Shown here: one piece after another, positions 1-10,366 of the stretch
Layout: each line of letters opens with the position of its first letter
Position numbering within the stretch: the first letter of the stretch is position 1
Assembly: GCF_003324165.1 (NCBI RefSeq)
Contig: NW_025407882.1
Coordinates: 62,001 to 126,000, forward strand
Length of the DNA stretch: 64,000 bases
Direction of reading: 5' to 3'
Source: Naegleria lovaniensis
Lineage: Eukaryota > Heterolobosea > Eutetramitea > Acrasida > Naegleriidae
Position numbers and translations under genes: made by a program
Notes under the pieces: generated by a model
Seen by the model: only the letters and a program-made list of their open reading frames with translations
Databases searched by the model: none
What the model was told of the DNA's origin: nothing

Positions 1-909
1 AATATTAGTTCTCCATCACAAAGTTCAGAATGACAGAATGACAGATTGAAGAAATAGTACGTAACAACTTCCATTTTGGAAGGAGATTGTTACGCTCATA
101 ATCTGCTGAATGGAAGGTCTTTTACAGAGATTAGTTCTATTCACTTTGGTAATGATAAACCTTAACTTAGTCCTTTTGAATTGGTGAAAGGACAGTTCAT
201 CCTCATCGATTAGTATTAATATTCAACACGCAATATTTCATGTTTCGATCGAGTAGCATTGTGAAATTAGAAACGAATTTCTCCCTAAAAGATGCAAAGA
301 ATTCAATATCATTCAACACAATTCATCATGAACGACTTTTTTGGGTTTCATTGGTTTCAGTATTCTGAATAGTGAAATCAAAATTGAATTTTTTACCTCA
401 ATTCACTTTTTCATGCCCAATTCACAATTACAATTTGAGGATTCGATCCCGGGTCTCTCAGAAAAACGCGCCCGCCAATTTGATTGGGTTCATTGTTCAT
501 CGAGAGAGAACATCCTCATGAACCAACAAGGAATTGTTGAACAACAATTCAACATGAACTCTCACCGAGCTTTCACTGCAATCTTTCATACAACAGGTCA
601 TTATGCGTGCTTCACTGAAAACGCTTCCATGACAACGGTCGTTCATTGGCTTCTCATACGAATCTTTGAAATGTGTGAAAGGAATGAATAACACAACTTC
701 ATCTAAAACAACATGACTCTGGAAGATGATGATTCGATCATTTCAAGTCTGCAAATGCCGAGACAGTGTCATCTTGTTCATCCTTTGTATTTGGGTCACC
801 GTTTCGCGTTCCATTTCCAAACCTATTCGTTCCATCAGGTTCATACCGTCTGACATTTGACCAGTGACACGACGAACATAAAGAGGCCTCACTCTACTAC
901 GCGCTTTAC
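1..909. other. No supported gene at left edge
   Basis: Short open stretches occur on both strands (the longest about 116 codons on the plus strand from 341), but they have no recognisable domain and no paralogue in the window. Positions 438-475 contain a GC-rich patch with a TTCGATCCC-like core that recalls a tRNA T-arm, but no cloverleaf can be folded around it. The stretch probably carries the promoter of the basic-protein gene that follows. Confidence 0.5.
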
Positions 910-1051
910 ATGAATCAAGCAACAAAACCCGTGTGATGCTGCTCTCTCACTGATTCCCTCAGTATTATCATCTCTCTCCCGTTGTGTGCTGCATAAAAAC
1001 TATTTATTCACACACATCATCCTTCACAGAGTCATCTTGTTGGCACTTGCC

Positions 1052-2296
1052 ATGCTCTTCTGCATGGTCATGTTCGCCGCAACATCCACAACAAACGCAG
1101 CAAGCGCAGACACCTTGGCTGCTTCCACATTATGTTTCGGTTTGAAAGTCAAGAAGAACCGTCGTGCTGGTTGTATCCGAAAACACAGAAAACTCTTGAG
1201 AAGAGTTCCACGTAGACCTCGAGCAGTCATTAGACGTTTGTTGAAGAAGTGTCGTCGTAATAGACGTGCTGTGAAGAGAGCTTTGAGAAGATCAAGAAAA
1301 TTGGCTCGTCGTGTGCGTCGTGTCAAGTCCAAGCGTGCTCGTCGTGCCGTTCGTCGTGCTTTGAAGAGAGCTCGTAGACAAGCCAAGAAGATTAGACGTG
1401 CTGCTAGACGTTGTGCTAGACGTGCTTCCAAGAGAGCAAGAAAGGCTAGAAAGTTGGCTCGTCGTCGTGCCAGACGTGCTGCTAGACGTGCTTTGAAGAG
1501 AGCTCGCCGATTGGCAAAGAGAAGAAGAGCATTGAAAAGACGTGCTGCTTTGAGAAGAAGAGCTTCCTTGAGAAGACGTGCTCGTAAACTTGCCAAGAGA
1601 AGATCATTGGTTAAGAGATGTCGTCGATTTGTGAGAAGAGCTACCAAGAAGGCTGTTAAGAAGGCTGTGAAGAAAGCTACCAAGAAGCTTCAAAAGAAGT
1701 TGAAGAAGGTTAAGAAGGCTGCAAAGAAGGCTATCAAGAAGGCTAAGAAGCAAGTCAAGAAGGCAAAGAAGGCTGTTAAGAAGGCCAAGAAGGTTGCCAA
1801 GAGAAGAGTTATTGTTAGAAGAAGAAGAGCACCAAGAAGAAAGTGCAGAAGAGCAAGAAGAGGAAGAAGAGCTACCAAGAAGGCCAAGAAGGCTGCCAAG
1901 AAGAGAGCTGCCAAGAAGGCTGCTAAAAAGCTCAAGAAGCAACTCAAGAAGCTCCAAAAGAAGTTGAAGAAGGCCAAGAAGGCTGCAAAGAAGGCTGCTA
2001 AAAAGGCTGCCAAGAAGAGAGCTGCCAGAAGAAAGATTGTTTTGAAGAAGAAGGCTGCTAAGAAGCTCAACAAGATTGTCAAGAAGTTGTTGAGACTCAA
2101 GAAGAAGCTCGGAAAGAGATACAATCCAAAGAAACACCTTCCAAAGAAGGTCCGTAAGATCTTGAAAAAGTTGAAGCTCCAAAAGAGATGCAGAAAAATC
2201 AGAAGAATTAGAAGAACCAGAAGATGCAGAAGAGCTAACATCAAGTTCCCACAAAGATTGTTGAGAAAGTTGAAGAAGGTTCAAAAGAGAAATTAA
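1052..2296 (+). CDS. Secreted-looking Lys/Arg-rich repetitive protein
   Basis: From the first in-frame ATG this encodes 414 residues. It opens with a hydrophobic segment followed by an Ala/Thr/Ser-rich stretch that looks like a signal-peptide cleavage region. The rest is over half Lys and Arg: the first half is mainly Arg (RRAR, RRALKRAR patterns) and the second half mainly Lys (KKAAKKA, KKLKK patterns, like a histone H1 tail). Eight Cys residues are spread through the mature part, mostly in KRC or RRC contexts. A better signal peptide results if a 23-nt exon at 910..932 (beginning MNQATKP) is spliced over 933..1029 to an exon starting at 1030; this is a hypothesis. The reverse strand is also open over long stretches because AAG, AGA and CGT codons give no stops in antisense. 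Function unknown: a polycationic secreted or granule protein (membrane-active, nucleic-acid-binding or wall/mineral scaffold) is possible. A nucleolar or chromatin role is less likely if the signal peptide is real. Confidence 0.75.
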   Translation: MLFCMVMFAATSTTNAASADTLAASTLCFGLKVKKNRRAGCIRKHRKLLRRVPRRPRAVIRRLLKKCRRNRRAVKRALRRSRKLARRVRRVKSKRARRAVRRALKRARRQAKKIRRAARRCARRASKRARKARKLARRRARRAARRALKRARRLAKRRRALKRRAALRRRASLRRRARKLAKRRSLVKRCRRFVRRATKKAVKKAVKKATKKLQKKLKKVKKAAKKAIKKAKKQVKKAKKAVKKAKKVAKRRVIVRRRRAPRRKCRRARRGRRATKKAKKAAKKRAAKKAAKKLKKQLKKLQKKLKKAKKAAKKAAKKAAKKRAARRKIVLKKKAAKKLNKIVKKLLRLKKKLGKRYNPKKHLPKKVRKILKKLKLQKRCRKIRRIRRTRRCRRANIKFPQRLLRKLKKVQKRN

Positions 2297-2554
2297 ATTG
2301 ATTTCAATATCAATGCTTTGTAATTGAATCAGATCTATGATGAATTCAACATAAATTGCTGTATAAATCTTTGACTTGATCAACATTTTGAATTGTTCTT
2401 CTTTTTTTGAATGCAATCAAATCTGTGAAATGATCTCAAACAAAATTGAACATGTTGATCTTGGCATTAATTGCCACATGGAGAAAGGTTCGTTTCTCAT
2501 CAAAATCCCAATGCAGTTCTTGGAGTAGAGCTCTCCAATCATCACCATTTCAAA

Positions 2555-3016
2555 TCATTGTTTCCTTTTCTTTGCTGTTTGAGGAGAATCAATTCCCTCG
2601 TCCACAATTTCCAAAACTTCATCATCAGAGATCTCTTCTTCCTGATCTGCTCCTTTCCTCACAGGTTGTTGTGCCGTTTTCACAGGTTGTGAGGCAATGA
2701 ATTTTCGTAATTGTTCTGCATCTTCCCGTTGAGTAGCCAACGAAGGCTGTTCTGCTTCAAATTTTCGTTTATGATTAAGTATGAGTGTACCAATGGCTGG
2801 ATTGACCATACCATACGCATCCATCAAATTCCGAGTTTCAACCACATTCAATCGTGAGAGAAATTTAGAGATTAATAAATCCCGATGTTGGAATCTACCT
2901 TCTTTTTCCAAATCGGTTAAGAAGTTGAGAAAGAGATCAACAAAAGCAAGGCATCCTTCCCGATGTAATGGAGTGTATCCCGAAGAGGGGTCGTTCTTTT
3001 TGTTACTTGATGACAT
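2555..3016 (-). CDS. Small hypothetical protein, probably nuclear
   Basis: Encodes 153 residues from an ATG at 3016. The central part (about residues 15-85) is a predicted helical region with the hydrophobic pattern of a folded domain (LFLNFLTDLEKEGRF, LLISKFLSRL). The last third is Gln/Glu/Asp-rich and ends in a basic AKKRKQ tail that could act as a nuclear localisation signal. No family was recognised. It is convergent with the basic-protein gene on its left and divergent from the F-box gene on its right. Balanced composition and a clean ATG support a real gene. Confidence 0.7.
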   Translation of the reverse strand: MSSSNKKNDPSSGYTPLHREGCLAFVDLFLNFLTDLEKEGRFQHRDLLISKFLSRLNVVETRNLMDAYGMVNPAIGTLILNHKRKFEAEQPSLATQREDAEQLRKFIASQPVKTAQQPVRKGADQEEEISDDEVLEIVDEGIDSPQTAKKRKQ

Positions 3017-3248
3017 TCCGATGGTGTGCTTTTTAATTCTTGTTGGTGATTATGATTGACGAATTAGAAAAGTATTATATTTTCAGTTGATTCAATGAGT
3101 TGTATATCAATCAATAATTATAATTTAAAAAAGATTCATTTGCATCATCATCATGTCTTTAAATCATCAATTAATTTGCAAATTATAATTGATGGACTCA
3201 ATCCGTTCGAGACCGAAAAATTTCGTTTTTTTGTAAACCAAGAAAAAA

Positions 3249-4593
3249 ATGTCTCAATGCAACCTCACTCAATGCAACAGTAATCATCATTCTAATGTAG
3301 TAAATCAAAGAGGAGAACAAGATATTGAAAATTCTTTCACAGAAAAAACACGAGAAGGAAAGAGAAGTCTTGATCTATTAAATGATTGCATTTCCGAAAA
3401 TGAAGAATTTGATCAGACCTATTTACAAGCCTCCAAGAAGAAAATTAAGATGGTTCCATTCTACTTGTTGATTGCGTTTTTGGATAGCATGTTTCCATTC
3501 TTAAGGGGAAAGGATTTAAATATTTGCAGGTACGTGTTGGAGGCATACCATCAATGAAGAAAATCTTTTAATGTTGTGAAAACCGAATCACATTCCATCA
3601 TTGATGACAATTTTGTAACATGACGTGTTCACAATATATTGGAATGGCTTTGCAATTTATTTTCAAAGACAAGTATGCAAAGATTGGTACAATTTTCAAA
3701 ATAGTGATTATTTCATTTCTCAACACACGAAAAGAATGAATCTCATACACAACAAATTAGTGATATCGCACAAAAAAACGCAAATTTCCATTGTTCAATA
3801 CATTCTCGGATACAAACAAGGTCCCATGCTTGTGATTCATACCGATAATCAAGTGTTAAAACTTTCAGAAAAAATCCAAGACTATATTTCAAAACCAGAA
3901 GCTCCTCAACTCGTGAATGATGCCTTGAAAGAAATATGTAAAGGTCATATCAAATCACAACTCTGTTATAAGGACGGAAAAAAGCATGGAGAGGCCATTG
4001 ATTACTTTAAATCAGGAGAGGTTATGCAAGTGGGACATTTTGCTTTTGGAAAAAAAGAAGGATCGTTTGTGAAATATTTCTCGCATCGAAAAGATGCCAT
4101 TGAAAGATCGTGTTCCTATAAGAATGACAAACTTGATGGAAAACTAATTGAATACAAAGTCATGTATAATGAAAATGGAAGAAAAGTAATTGCCAAAGAT
4201 GTAGAATGTCATTACAAGAATGGCAAATATGATGGACTCAAGATTTTATATTTTGGAGTAGACGAGCAAGTAATGGAATGGATTAACTATAAAGAAGGAA
4301 AATTTCATGGCATTTGCAGATCGTATACTTGTAAGGACAGATTTTTTAACACAAAGGAACATCATTTGAATTGTGAAGCTACATACTTTGAAGGTAAATT
4401 GCATGGAGTTCGAACAGAGTTTTATGCAGATGGTTCGCCATTTCAAAGACGTGAATATAACATGGGAAAGCTTGTCGATGGGTCCATTTACTCAAGGAAA
4501 CGAGTACCTACAACCTCTTCGGCGAGTAATTCCATTTATGTTGATGGATCGGATCAGGAAGATGAGGAGGAGGAGTCTGACGAAGTGGAGTGA
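3249..4593 (+). CDS. F-box protein with MORN/YwqK-like repeats
   Basis: Two exons, 3249..3529 and 3669..4593, joined across a GT-AG intron (donor GTACGT, acceptor TTTTCAAAG), give about 401 residues. The splice restores an F-box-like core: a hydrophobic helix (PFYLLIAFLDSMFPFL), then DLNICRQVCKDWY, matching the usual CRxVCKxW pattern. The C-terminal two thirds holds about six repeats of the form YKNGKxDG/YxEGKxHG, a MORN-like or bacterial YwqK-like pattern, followed by an acidic tail. F-box proteins normally recruit substrates to SCF ubiquitin ligases through Skp1, so the repeats may be the substrate- or lipid-binding part. The domain assignment is from visible motifs only. Confidence 0.8.
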
Positions 4594-4785
4594 AGCTCAC
4601 AATGAAATTGAGTGAGTTGTGTCGACAAGATGTGTCGATAAATAAAATTGTAAATATTTAACCTTAAAGAAAATTATTATTCATAATCGTTTTAATATTT
4701 GTAAAATTTACACGTTTCATCATCATTTTCAAAAATCGTTGTCACATGATTTGTTTCATCCTAAACATTCCCATATCACTCACAA

Positions 4786-5616
4786 TTAAAGTTTAGAAGT
4801 ACGCTCATTCGATGATTTTTCCTTCAAAATGTTCAAAAATTTAAATACCTTATCATGCTCTGGAGTTTTCGACATGAGTTGAAGCCATTTGCAAACATTT
4901 GGATACGACTTGAACATTTCAGATTCCCACAATACAGAAGCATTGGACATTAATGACAATTGCATGAGCTCATTATAACACAACAAGTCAGCAATTGAAA
5001 TTTTAGCTTGTCCACACAAATAGCGAGCATTACCACCAGCAGACGAAGAAGAAACATCTTCCGATGGAGCCATCCAAAATGTATCCAATTGTTTCAAGAC
5101 CATGTGTGTTTTCTTTTCCAATTGTCGAATATTGGTTTCATCTTTGGCCATTCCAAAAGCATTGGGCCCAATGGATACAGCAAAAGCCAATCCACCCACT
5201 GCAGGTCTCAATTGTGAATTATGATAACCCAAATACATGTTCACTTTGGTATGTTCCGTCAAGTGTGAATGAGGATCCGGATACCAATGTCCAGGAATTT
5301 GACACAACTTTCGATATCGATGAAACAAGTGCAATAATATGGCTTGACTTTCGAAAATGGTTTCTTCACCATTGTGGTGTGAAGAAGAATCTTTCGGATT
5401 CGAATTTTCAATGGGAATGATGGTCAATGAGGGAATTTGTTTCATCGGATTGATCTTTTCATAGGATTTGGAGCGATGATCCAATTTCTCTAATCGAATT
5501 AATTTAAATTCGAATGGAATGTTATTGAGCATCATGAACCACATGACGGATCGTGAAGGTTGGCTGATGTGATTGCCATAGAGAATGATCTTGTCCTTGA
5601 TTTGTGTACTAATCAT
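4786..5616 (-). CDS. Glutathione S-transferase-like protein
   Basis: Single exon, 276 residues from an ATG at 5616. The N-terminal half has the GST thioredoxin-like fold pattern: a strand, then SQPSRSVMW (the theta/omega-type active-site region where Ser replaces Tyr), NPMKQIPSL (the cis-Pro strand), and ESQAILLHLF (the glutathione gamma-glutamyl contact, usually ES-x-AIL). A helical C-terminal domain follows from about residue 115, with ISIADLLCYNEL resembling the conserved 'xADxxxxxE' helix. Length is slightly above the usual 210-240 because of Ser-rich insertions near residues 75-85 and 185-195. The likely role is glutathione conjugation or reduction in the cytosol. Closest class appears to be theta. 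Confidence 0.88.
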   Translation of the reverse strand: MISTQIKDKIILYGNHISQPSRSVMWFMMLNNIPFEFKLIRLEKLDHRSKSYEKINPMKQIPSLTIIPIENSNPKDSSSHHNGEETIFESQAILLHLFHRYRKLCQIPGHWYPDPHSHLTEHTKVNMYLGYHNSQLRPAVGGLAFAVSIGPNAFGMAKDETNIRQLEKKTHMVLKQLDTFWMAPSEDVSSSSAGGNARYLCGQAKISIADLLCYNELMQLSLMSNASVLWESEMFKSYPNVCKWLQLMSKTPEHDKVFKFLNILKEKSSNERTSKL

Positions 5617-5871
5617 GATGATGATGAAATGTCAAACTTGTTGTTCTTATTCAATTGTATTTTTTTGTTTGTGAAATTCTCCGTTGCTGTTGCTACAACA
5701 ATTTTATCACTCCGAGTTTGACAACAATTGTTGATGATGGTATTGGCGCGTTGACCATTCTTGTTTAGAATGCGTCCTCAGGGGTGAATCGATTAACATG
5801 TAAGAACATTCATGAATTCCATGGAATGTCAAAATAAGTATGAGATGAATTGGACAGTTCTCACCCTTATT

Positions 5872-7131
5872 TTAAAATAATTTCGAAAATTCGTCATAAT
5901 TGAGTACGAGTTGATTTTCTCCCAAAACACCATCTAATTGTACAGTGGCACATCCCTTATCAAAATCTACAGCCAATAGAGTGGCAGTTTTTCCTCTCAT
6001 GGTTTCATGTTTAAGAACGGTGACTTTTCCTCCAATTTTGGGAATGACTGTTTGCAAATTATCTTGATAAACTTCAATAATTTGTCCAGGATTATCTAGT
6101 AATTCTACTTGAGCTTGTCTCTTTTTCTTGAGAGTTTTAATTACAAGTCCTTTCTTGTTATAAAATTCGGAAGCTTCATCAATAATTTTCACAACAATTC
6201 CTGTTTTAAGCCAGCCACTTGAAAGTCCAGTATCGTCTTCATTGTCATCTGTTCTAGTCTTTTTCTTCTTTTTAGCTGGTTCCATCGATGATTGAATATT
6301 ATTGTCTGATGCGGTGATTTCCGATTCATTTTGATACTCTGATTCGTCACGATCTATTGGAACTTGCTCTTGTATTGCACTACTATTCCGTTTGGCTGCA
6401 TTGCAATTGGTGTCATCCTCTTTTACAGAGTTGTCTGAGGTCGTTTGTGACGAGCTTTTCTTACTTGTTAGTGCAAAACCTGAAAATGAAGGTTTTTTAT
6501 GCTGTTTTGTTTCCGAAGATGATGTAACATGTTGTTCAGTGTCATCTCCTTCTTTGATGATTTGATCGGCTTGCTCTTCGAGTTCTTTCAACGCTTGAAA
6601 TTGTCTTTCGTACAACTCAAATTTTCTCTTCTCATCCAACACTTCATCATTTTCAGTATTCGATGATGAGGCACCACTCGGATTATAGGTATTTGTTTCT
6701 CCCAAATATTGAATCAACCACGTGTCCTTTTCTTCATCATACTCCACATAACAAACTCCGATTTTTCCCAAATATTTTACAAACGAACTGAGTGTGGTCC
6801 AACGTGTTGAATTCATATGTACATGATGTCGATCATTAATATATTCATTATACACTTTCAATGCTTGTACCTTTTTCTTGGCATGCCTAGTCCTCAAAAT
6901 ATCTAAAAATCCTTTTTTAAATTCCTCACTGAATTGATTAATAAATCGGGATGGATTGGCTCGGAACACTTGCATTTGCCGATGATGACTCTCACTCAAG
7001 GTATGAGCCTTAAATCCAGCCGCATCCCGACATTGCTTTTGGCACATTTGGCAATAAAACTTGAGTTTCAAAAGACCTTTTGCTTTGATGGCTTTGGCCG
7101 CTTGTTTGTAGGGATTTGCTGCTTCCGACAT
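5872..7131 (-). CDS. KIN: DNA/RNA-binding protein KIN17
   Basis: Single exon, 419 residues. Residues 20-130 match KIN17 closely: a C2H2 zinc finger (C27, C30, H43, H49; FYCQMCQKQCRDAAGF), then the conserved winged-helix domain (VYNEYINDRHHVHMN, TRWTTLSSFVKYLGK). A long acidic and Ser-rich linker with a basic KKKKKTR patch (probable nuclear signal) follows. The C-terminus has an SH3-like tandem with a KOW motif (GLVIKTLKKK and GKVTVLKHETMRGKTATL). KIN17 binds curved DNA and RNA and acts in replication, DNA damage response and splicing in animals and yeast. The domain order is complete. Confidence 0.95.
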   Translation of the reverse strand: MSEAANPYKQAAKAIKAKGLLKLKFYCQMCQKQCRDAAGFKAHTLSESHHRQMQVFRANPSRFINQFSEEFKKGFLDILRTRHAKKKVQALKVYNEYINDRHHVHMNSTRWTTLSSFVKYLGKIGVCYVEYDEEKDTWLIQYLGETNTYNPSGASSSNTENDEVLDEKRKFELYERQFQALKELEEQADQIIKEGDDTEQHVTSSSETKQHKKPSFSGFALTSKKSSSQTTSDNSVKEDDTNCNAAKRNSSAIQEQVPIDRDESEYQNESEITASDNNIQSSMEPAKKKKKTRTDDNEDDTGLSSGWLKTGIVVKIIDEASEFYNKKGLVIKTLKKKRQAQVELLDNPGQIIEVYQDNLQTVIPKIGGKVTVLKHETMRGKTATLLAVDFDKGCATVQLDGVLGENQLVLNYDEFSKLF

Positions 7132-7529
7132 TTTTTTTTGTTGAATTTATAAAAAACATTCAATGAATGAAGTGATGGTGAAGCAAGGATGTTTCTTGAT
7201 ATTCATCATCATGATTTTGAAGAGAGGAATATGATATCATCTGTACGAGTTCAGTCCAGTAGTAGTACAGGTTCAAGTCAATTGTTGGTGGTCAAAGCAA
7301 ATTTTTTCTGGTAACCAAGGATCAATTTTGATTTTACAACTTTATTTGATCTTTTCGCTCGTGCGACGCCGGGAAAGGATTCGTTCATCCTCCTCTTTCG
7401 AAAGGACCAACAACGAATTCAATATCACGTGCGCAAGGTCAGTACTCACTTTCTCTTGTGGCGACTGACGTGACTGATGCTTCTCTGTGAGAGAGGAATT
7501 TAATAGATCTTCTCTCGAAATTGTCACTC
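7132..7529. other. Gap between KIN17 and a doubtful small gene
   Basis: This 398-bp gap holds the upstream region of KIN17 (transcribed leftward) and probably the 3' region of the doubtful gene to its right. A 60-codon open stretch on the minus strand (7342-7527) has no ATG at its beginning. No other feature was seen. Confidence 0.4.
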
Positions 7530-7871
7530 TTATTGTTCTTGGTCCATCATGATCTCAGAAGGGAGTTGTTGTTCATCGTCATGGTCCTCTTCGTGTTGAC
7601 AATACAATTCTTGCCAAGCTTGCATGACATCTTGAATATCCAATTTCAAGAAGGTTGGTGTTTGAATGGTAATTTCATCCAATTTGACTTTTTGAATCAT
7701 GGGAGGGAATGTTGAGGAGTGTGTGCTCAACGTATTACACTCAAAAGGAGAAAGAGTTTGGTACGAAGTTGTTGGAGATGAATGAAATGGATGGTCCATC
7801 ATCATGGTCTTCATCAATACTGCGTTCGAGTTGGTCATGTGATGCATATGAGAGAGTGTCATTGAGGACAT
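7530..7871 (-). CDS. Doubtful small hypothetical protein
   Basis: Open frame of 113 codons from the first ATG at 7871. The product is Met/His/Ser-rich at the start and acidic and Gln-rich at the end, with one plausible helix-forming segment (LKLDIQDVMQAWQELY). No family was recognised, and the stop lies only a few bases before another short open stretch in a different frame, so the model may be an incomplete gene or chance. Weak coding signal. Confidence 0.3.
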   Translation of the reverse strand: MSSMTLSHMHHMTNSNAVLMKTMMMDHPFHSSPTTSYQTLSPFECNTLSTHSSTFPPMIQKVKLDEITIQTPTFLKLDIQDVMQAWQELYCQHEEDHDDEQQLPSEIMMDQEQ

Positions 7872-7904
7872 GCTATTCCGTTGGAGGTGGTTGTTGTTGC
7901 TCAA

Positions 7905-9610
7905 GAACGAATTATGAGTTGTTTTTTTCTAATCTTTTGTTGTTTGGATGCATGAACAGTCGTGCAATTGATATTTAAGTCATTGTAACTTGACTGTAAA
8001 AGTGAATGAGGCGAAATCTTTCATGGTATGTTCAAAATAGTTTGCAGCGTTCAAACATGAACGAAGAACCGAAGTACCTATCTCAGATGCCTATTATATG
8101 GAAATGGAAGGAAGAAGCCAAACGGTATTTTTCTGTTTCTACTTGAAGGTGTCATGCGTCAAGTATTCACGTAAACGAAACAGTTATGGTTCGTCGAATC
8201 TGTCCAAAGCAAAGAGAGATTGCGTGGGTTAAATTTTCTTTAACCTGTTGCAACTCTTTAATCTTGAGAATAATCAAATTGAATATTAAAAAGGGAAAGT
8301 GATCTAAAAGAGTGACTCAATTCTCCAGAAACTGTAAATATTTGTTGTACTTTATTCACTGTGGTGTAGAGGTTAAGTACGATAGCCACCTCAATGCGTT
8401 CTGCGTGTTGCAAAGGAGTATTGTTTGTTTGAAACAACAACATCAATGCTTGTCCGCAAGTTAGTAACTGTTTACAATCATCTCCATCTTTAGAATTGAA
8501 TATTCGAAATCAAGAATTGCATCTCTCTTTCTAATATTGAAAGAAAACATGTTCGGATTTTGGTATGAAAAAGGTGTCATCTCCAGCCATGTTGCATTCC
8601 GAATGATTGTACCACCAATAGAACAACCATCAATCGGAAGCATTATAGTTCTCATCATGATTCATACGCCTGACCGTTGCCTTATGTGACGTAACGTCGT
8701 GAGCTCTGTTTTGGTAGTTCTCACCTTGTCGAACATTAATTTCTAAACACATGTTCATTGCAAGAGAATATCGTTTAAGGAATTTCTGGTGTTGAATCTC
8801 TTCATGCAGTACATTCGTCGTTGCACTGTAGACAGCATGCTTAGGCAGTACTTTGCTTTGGTCTATGAAGTGGTGACCAGGAGGATTTCCAAAGCCGAGA
8901 GAATGAGTCCCTTCATGAACTACGTCGATCGTTGCTCTCATATGAGTAATTCCGATGGGTACGAATGAAGCAAACAATTCAAACAAGTAACTTCAAATCA
9001 ATTTCCAAATCTAGATTATTAGGCTTCAAATTGAGAGAGGTCATCTCGAAAATCGTATTGTTTCGTTCATTCGTTCGTTCATTGAAGAGAGAGGCCTTAG
9101 AAACGTTTCTGTTCCTTTTACCCGTGTTATTCATCGTTGTGTTTTACAGTACACACGTCAATTTTGTAAATTTTCATACAATACCAAAATTATCGGGTTT
9201 GGCTGAAGTGTATCTTAGGTTTGGCTCCAACGAGTCGAAAAAAGTTTTTGATCCAGCACGTTGGTTGTTCGTCGTTCCATAACCATGACCATGATGATTG
9301 AAAAGCATCTACTTTTTGCAAGCCCTTTCTTTTTTAAAAAATTCTGTTAACGTCTGTTCTGTGTCCTCTCGGAAGCAAAACGTTTTTTTTGAACGGTCTT
9401 GTGTGTGGTTCTGATCATCCTCATCCTCTCTTCTTTCTTTAAATTTCAATAAGATTTAATAGTATCATTGTGTGAATACCTATTGGAAAACGTCGGAGTT
9501 ATCTTTGAGATTCACTTCAATATATTTTTACAATCATCATCATCATTACTAATTTATTAAATATATTCCTCACACACTGTCATCATTCAGGAATACAGAC
9601 TGAGAACAAC
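7905..9610. other. 1.7-kb stretch without a convincing gene
   Basis: Several short overlapping open stretches are present on both strands. The minus strand at 8630-8986 contains a metzincin-like string HEGTHSLGFGN, but it lacks an upstream ATG and the third ligand is Asn. The next frame (8461-8658 minus) begins with ATG and could continue such a gene, so a degraded minus-strand gene is possible. The plus strand at 8965-9282 has 105 codons with one hydrophobic segment. Positions 9400-9610 look like the AT-rich promoter and leader of the following membrane-protein gene, with an ATCATC microsatellite near 9535. Confidence 0.45.
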
Positions 9611-10366
9611 ATGGTAAAATTAATAACCACCAAAAGGAGAATGATTATCACTCTCGCCGTATTGGCCATTTCAACCATAATGTCCATTTCATGCTTGGGT
9701 GTCGGAGCTTATTTTGCAAAATTATATTGGGACTTTATTAGGGCCTCTCAGAAGAGTACTGAAAAGCCATTGCTCACCGAATTAACAACGTGTAATGTCA
9801 CGAATAATGTTGAAAATTGTATAATGGAGAGAACAGTTACGCAAAATAGTCAAACCTATGACGTGAGGTATTGTCATGCCATTGTGACCTATTCATTCCA
9901 TGAGGAAACATACACCAATGTCACATTGGACACCTTCCCAAAATACTACAAGTTGAACACAACTGCTACTTGGATAGAGCTCAAGAAGGGTGACTTGAAT
10001 GGCATGTTCGATAACGATCTGGTTGATGTGAACACTGAAAAGCAATGCTACACAAATACGGAACATCCAGATTGGTTTGTAGGATTTGGAAAGAGAGATT
10101 TATTTTACTATTATAAGGACATTTCATCATTCTTGACTACTTCATCGATTGTTGCAGTTGCCACGTTATTACCAGCCAGTTGCTTGATTCTATTTGTGAT
10201 TTTACCCCTTCTCGGTTGTTTAGCATGGCAATATAAAAAGTGGAGAGGAGTTCCAAGACATTTGGTTGGAGAACAACATTTCAAACATGTGGAAATGGAA
10301 AAGAATGACGAACAGAGTGATGAGGAAGAATATGATATTCGAACCAAGAAGAAGAATTATTTCTAA
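9611..10366 (+). CDS. Two-pass membrane protein with Cys-rich lumenal loop
   Basis: Single exon, 251 residues. Topology is clear: a short basic N-terminus (KRR), TM1 at about residues 12-38, an extracytosolic loop of about 135 residues with several N-x-T/S sequons (NVT, NTT) and Cys residues suited to disulphides, TM2 at about 177-205, then a basic-acidic cytosolic tail (DEQSDEEEYD, ending KKKNYF). The layout resembles the two paralogous membrane proteins at 31.3 kb and 37.7 kb (N-terminal helix, Cys-containing loop, C-terminal helix), but no direct sequence match was seen. Family unknown. Confidence 0.82.
   Translation: MVKLITTKRRMIITLAVLAISTIMSISCLGVGAYFAKLYWDFIRASQKSTEKPLLTELTTCNVTNNVENCIMERTVTQNSQTYDVRYCHAIVTYSFHEETYTNVTLDTFPKYYKLNTTATWIELKKGDLNGMFDNDLVDVNTEKQCYTNTEHPDWFVGFGKRDLFYYYKDISSFLTTSSIVAVATLLPASCLILFVILPLLGCLAWQYKKWRGVPRHLVGEQHFKHVEMEKNDEQSDEEEYDIRTKKKNYF

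Noticed and set aside
436-480. Possible tRNA T-arm (TTCGATCCCGGG)
   Set aside because: On neither strand does the T-stem pair well, and no acceptor or anticodon stem can be placed around it.
1604-2416. Long minus-strand open frame, Leu/Ser-rich
   Set aside because: It is the antisense shadow of the Lys/Arg-rich gene; composition explains the lack of stops.
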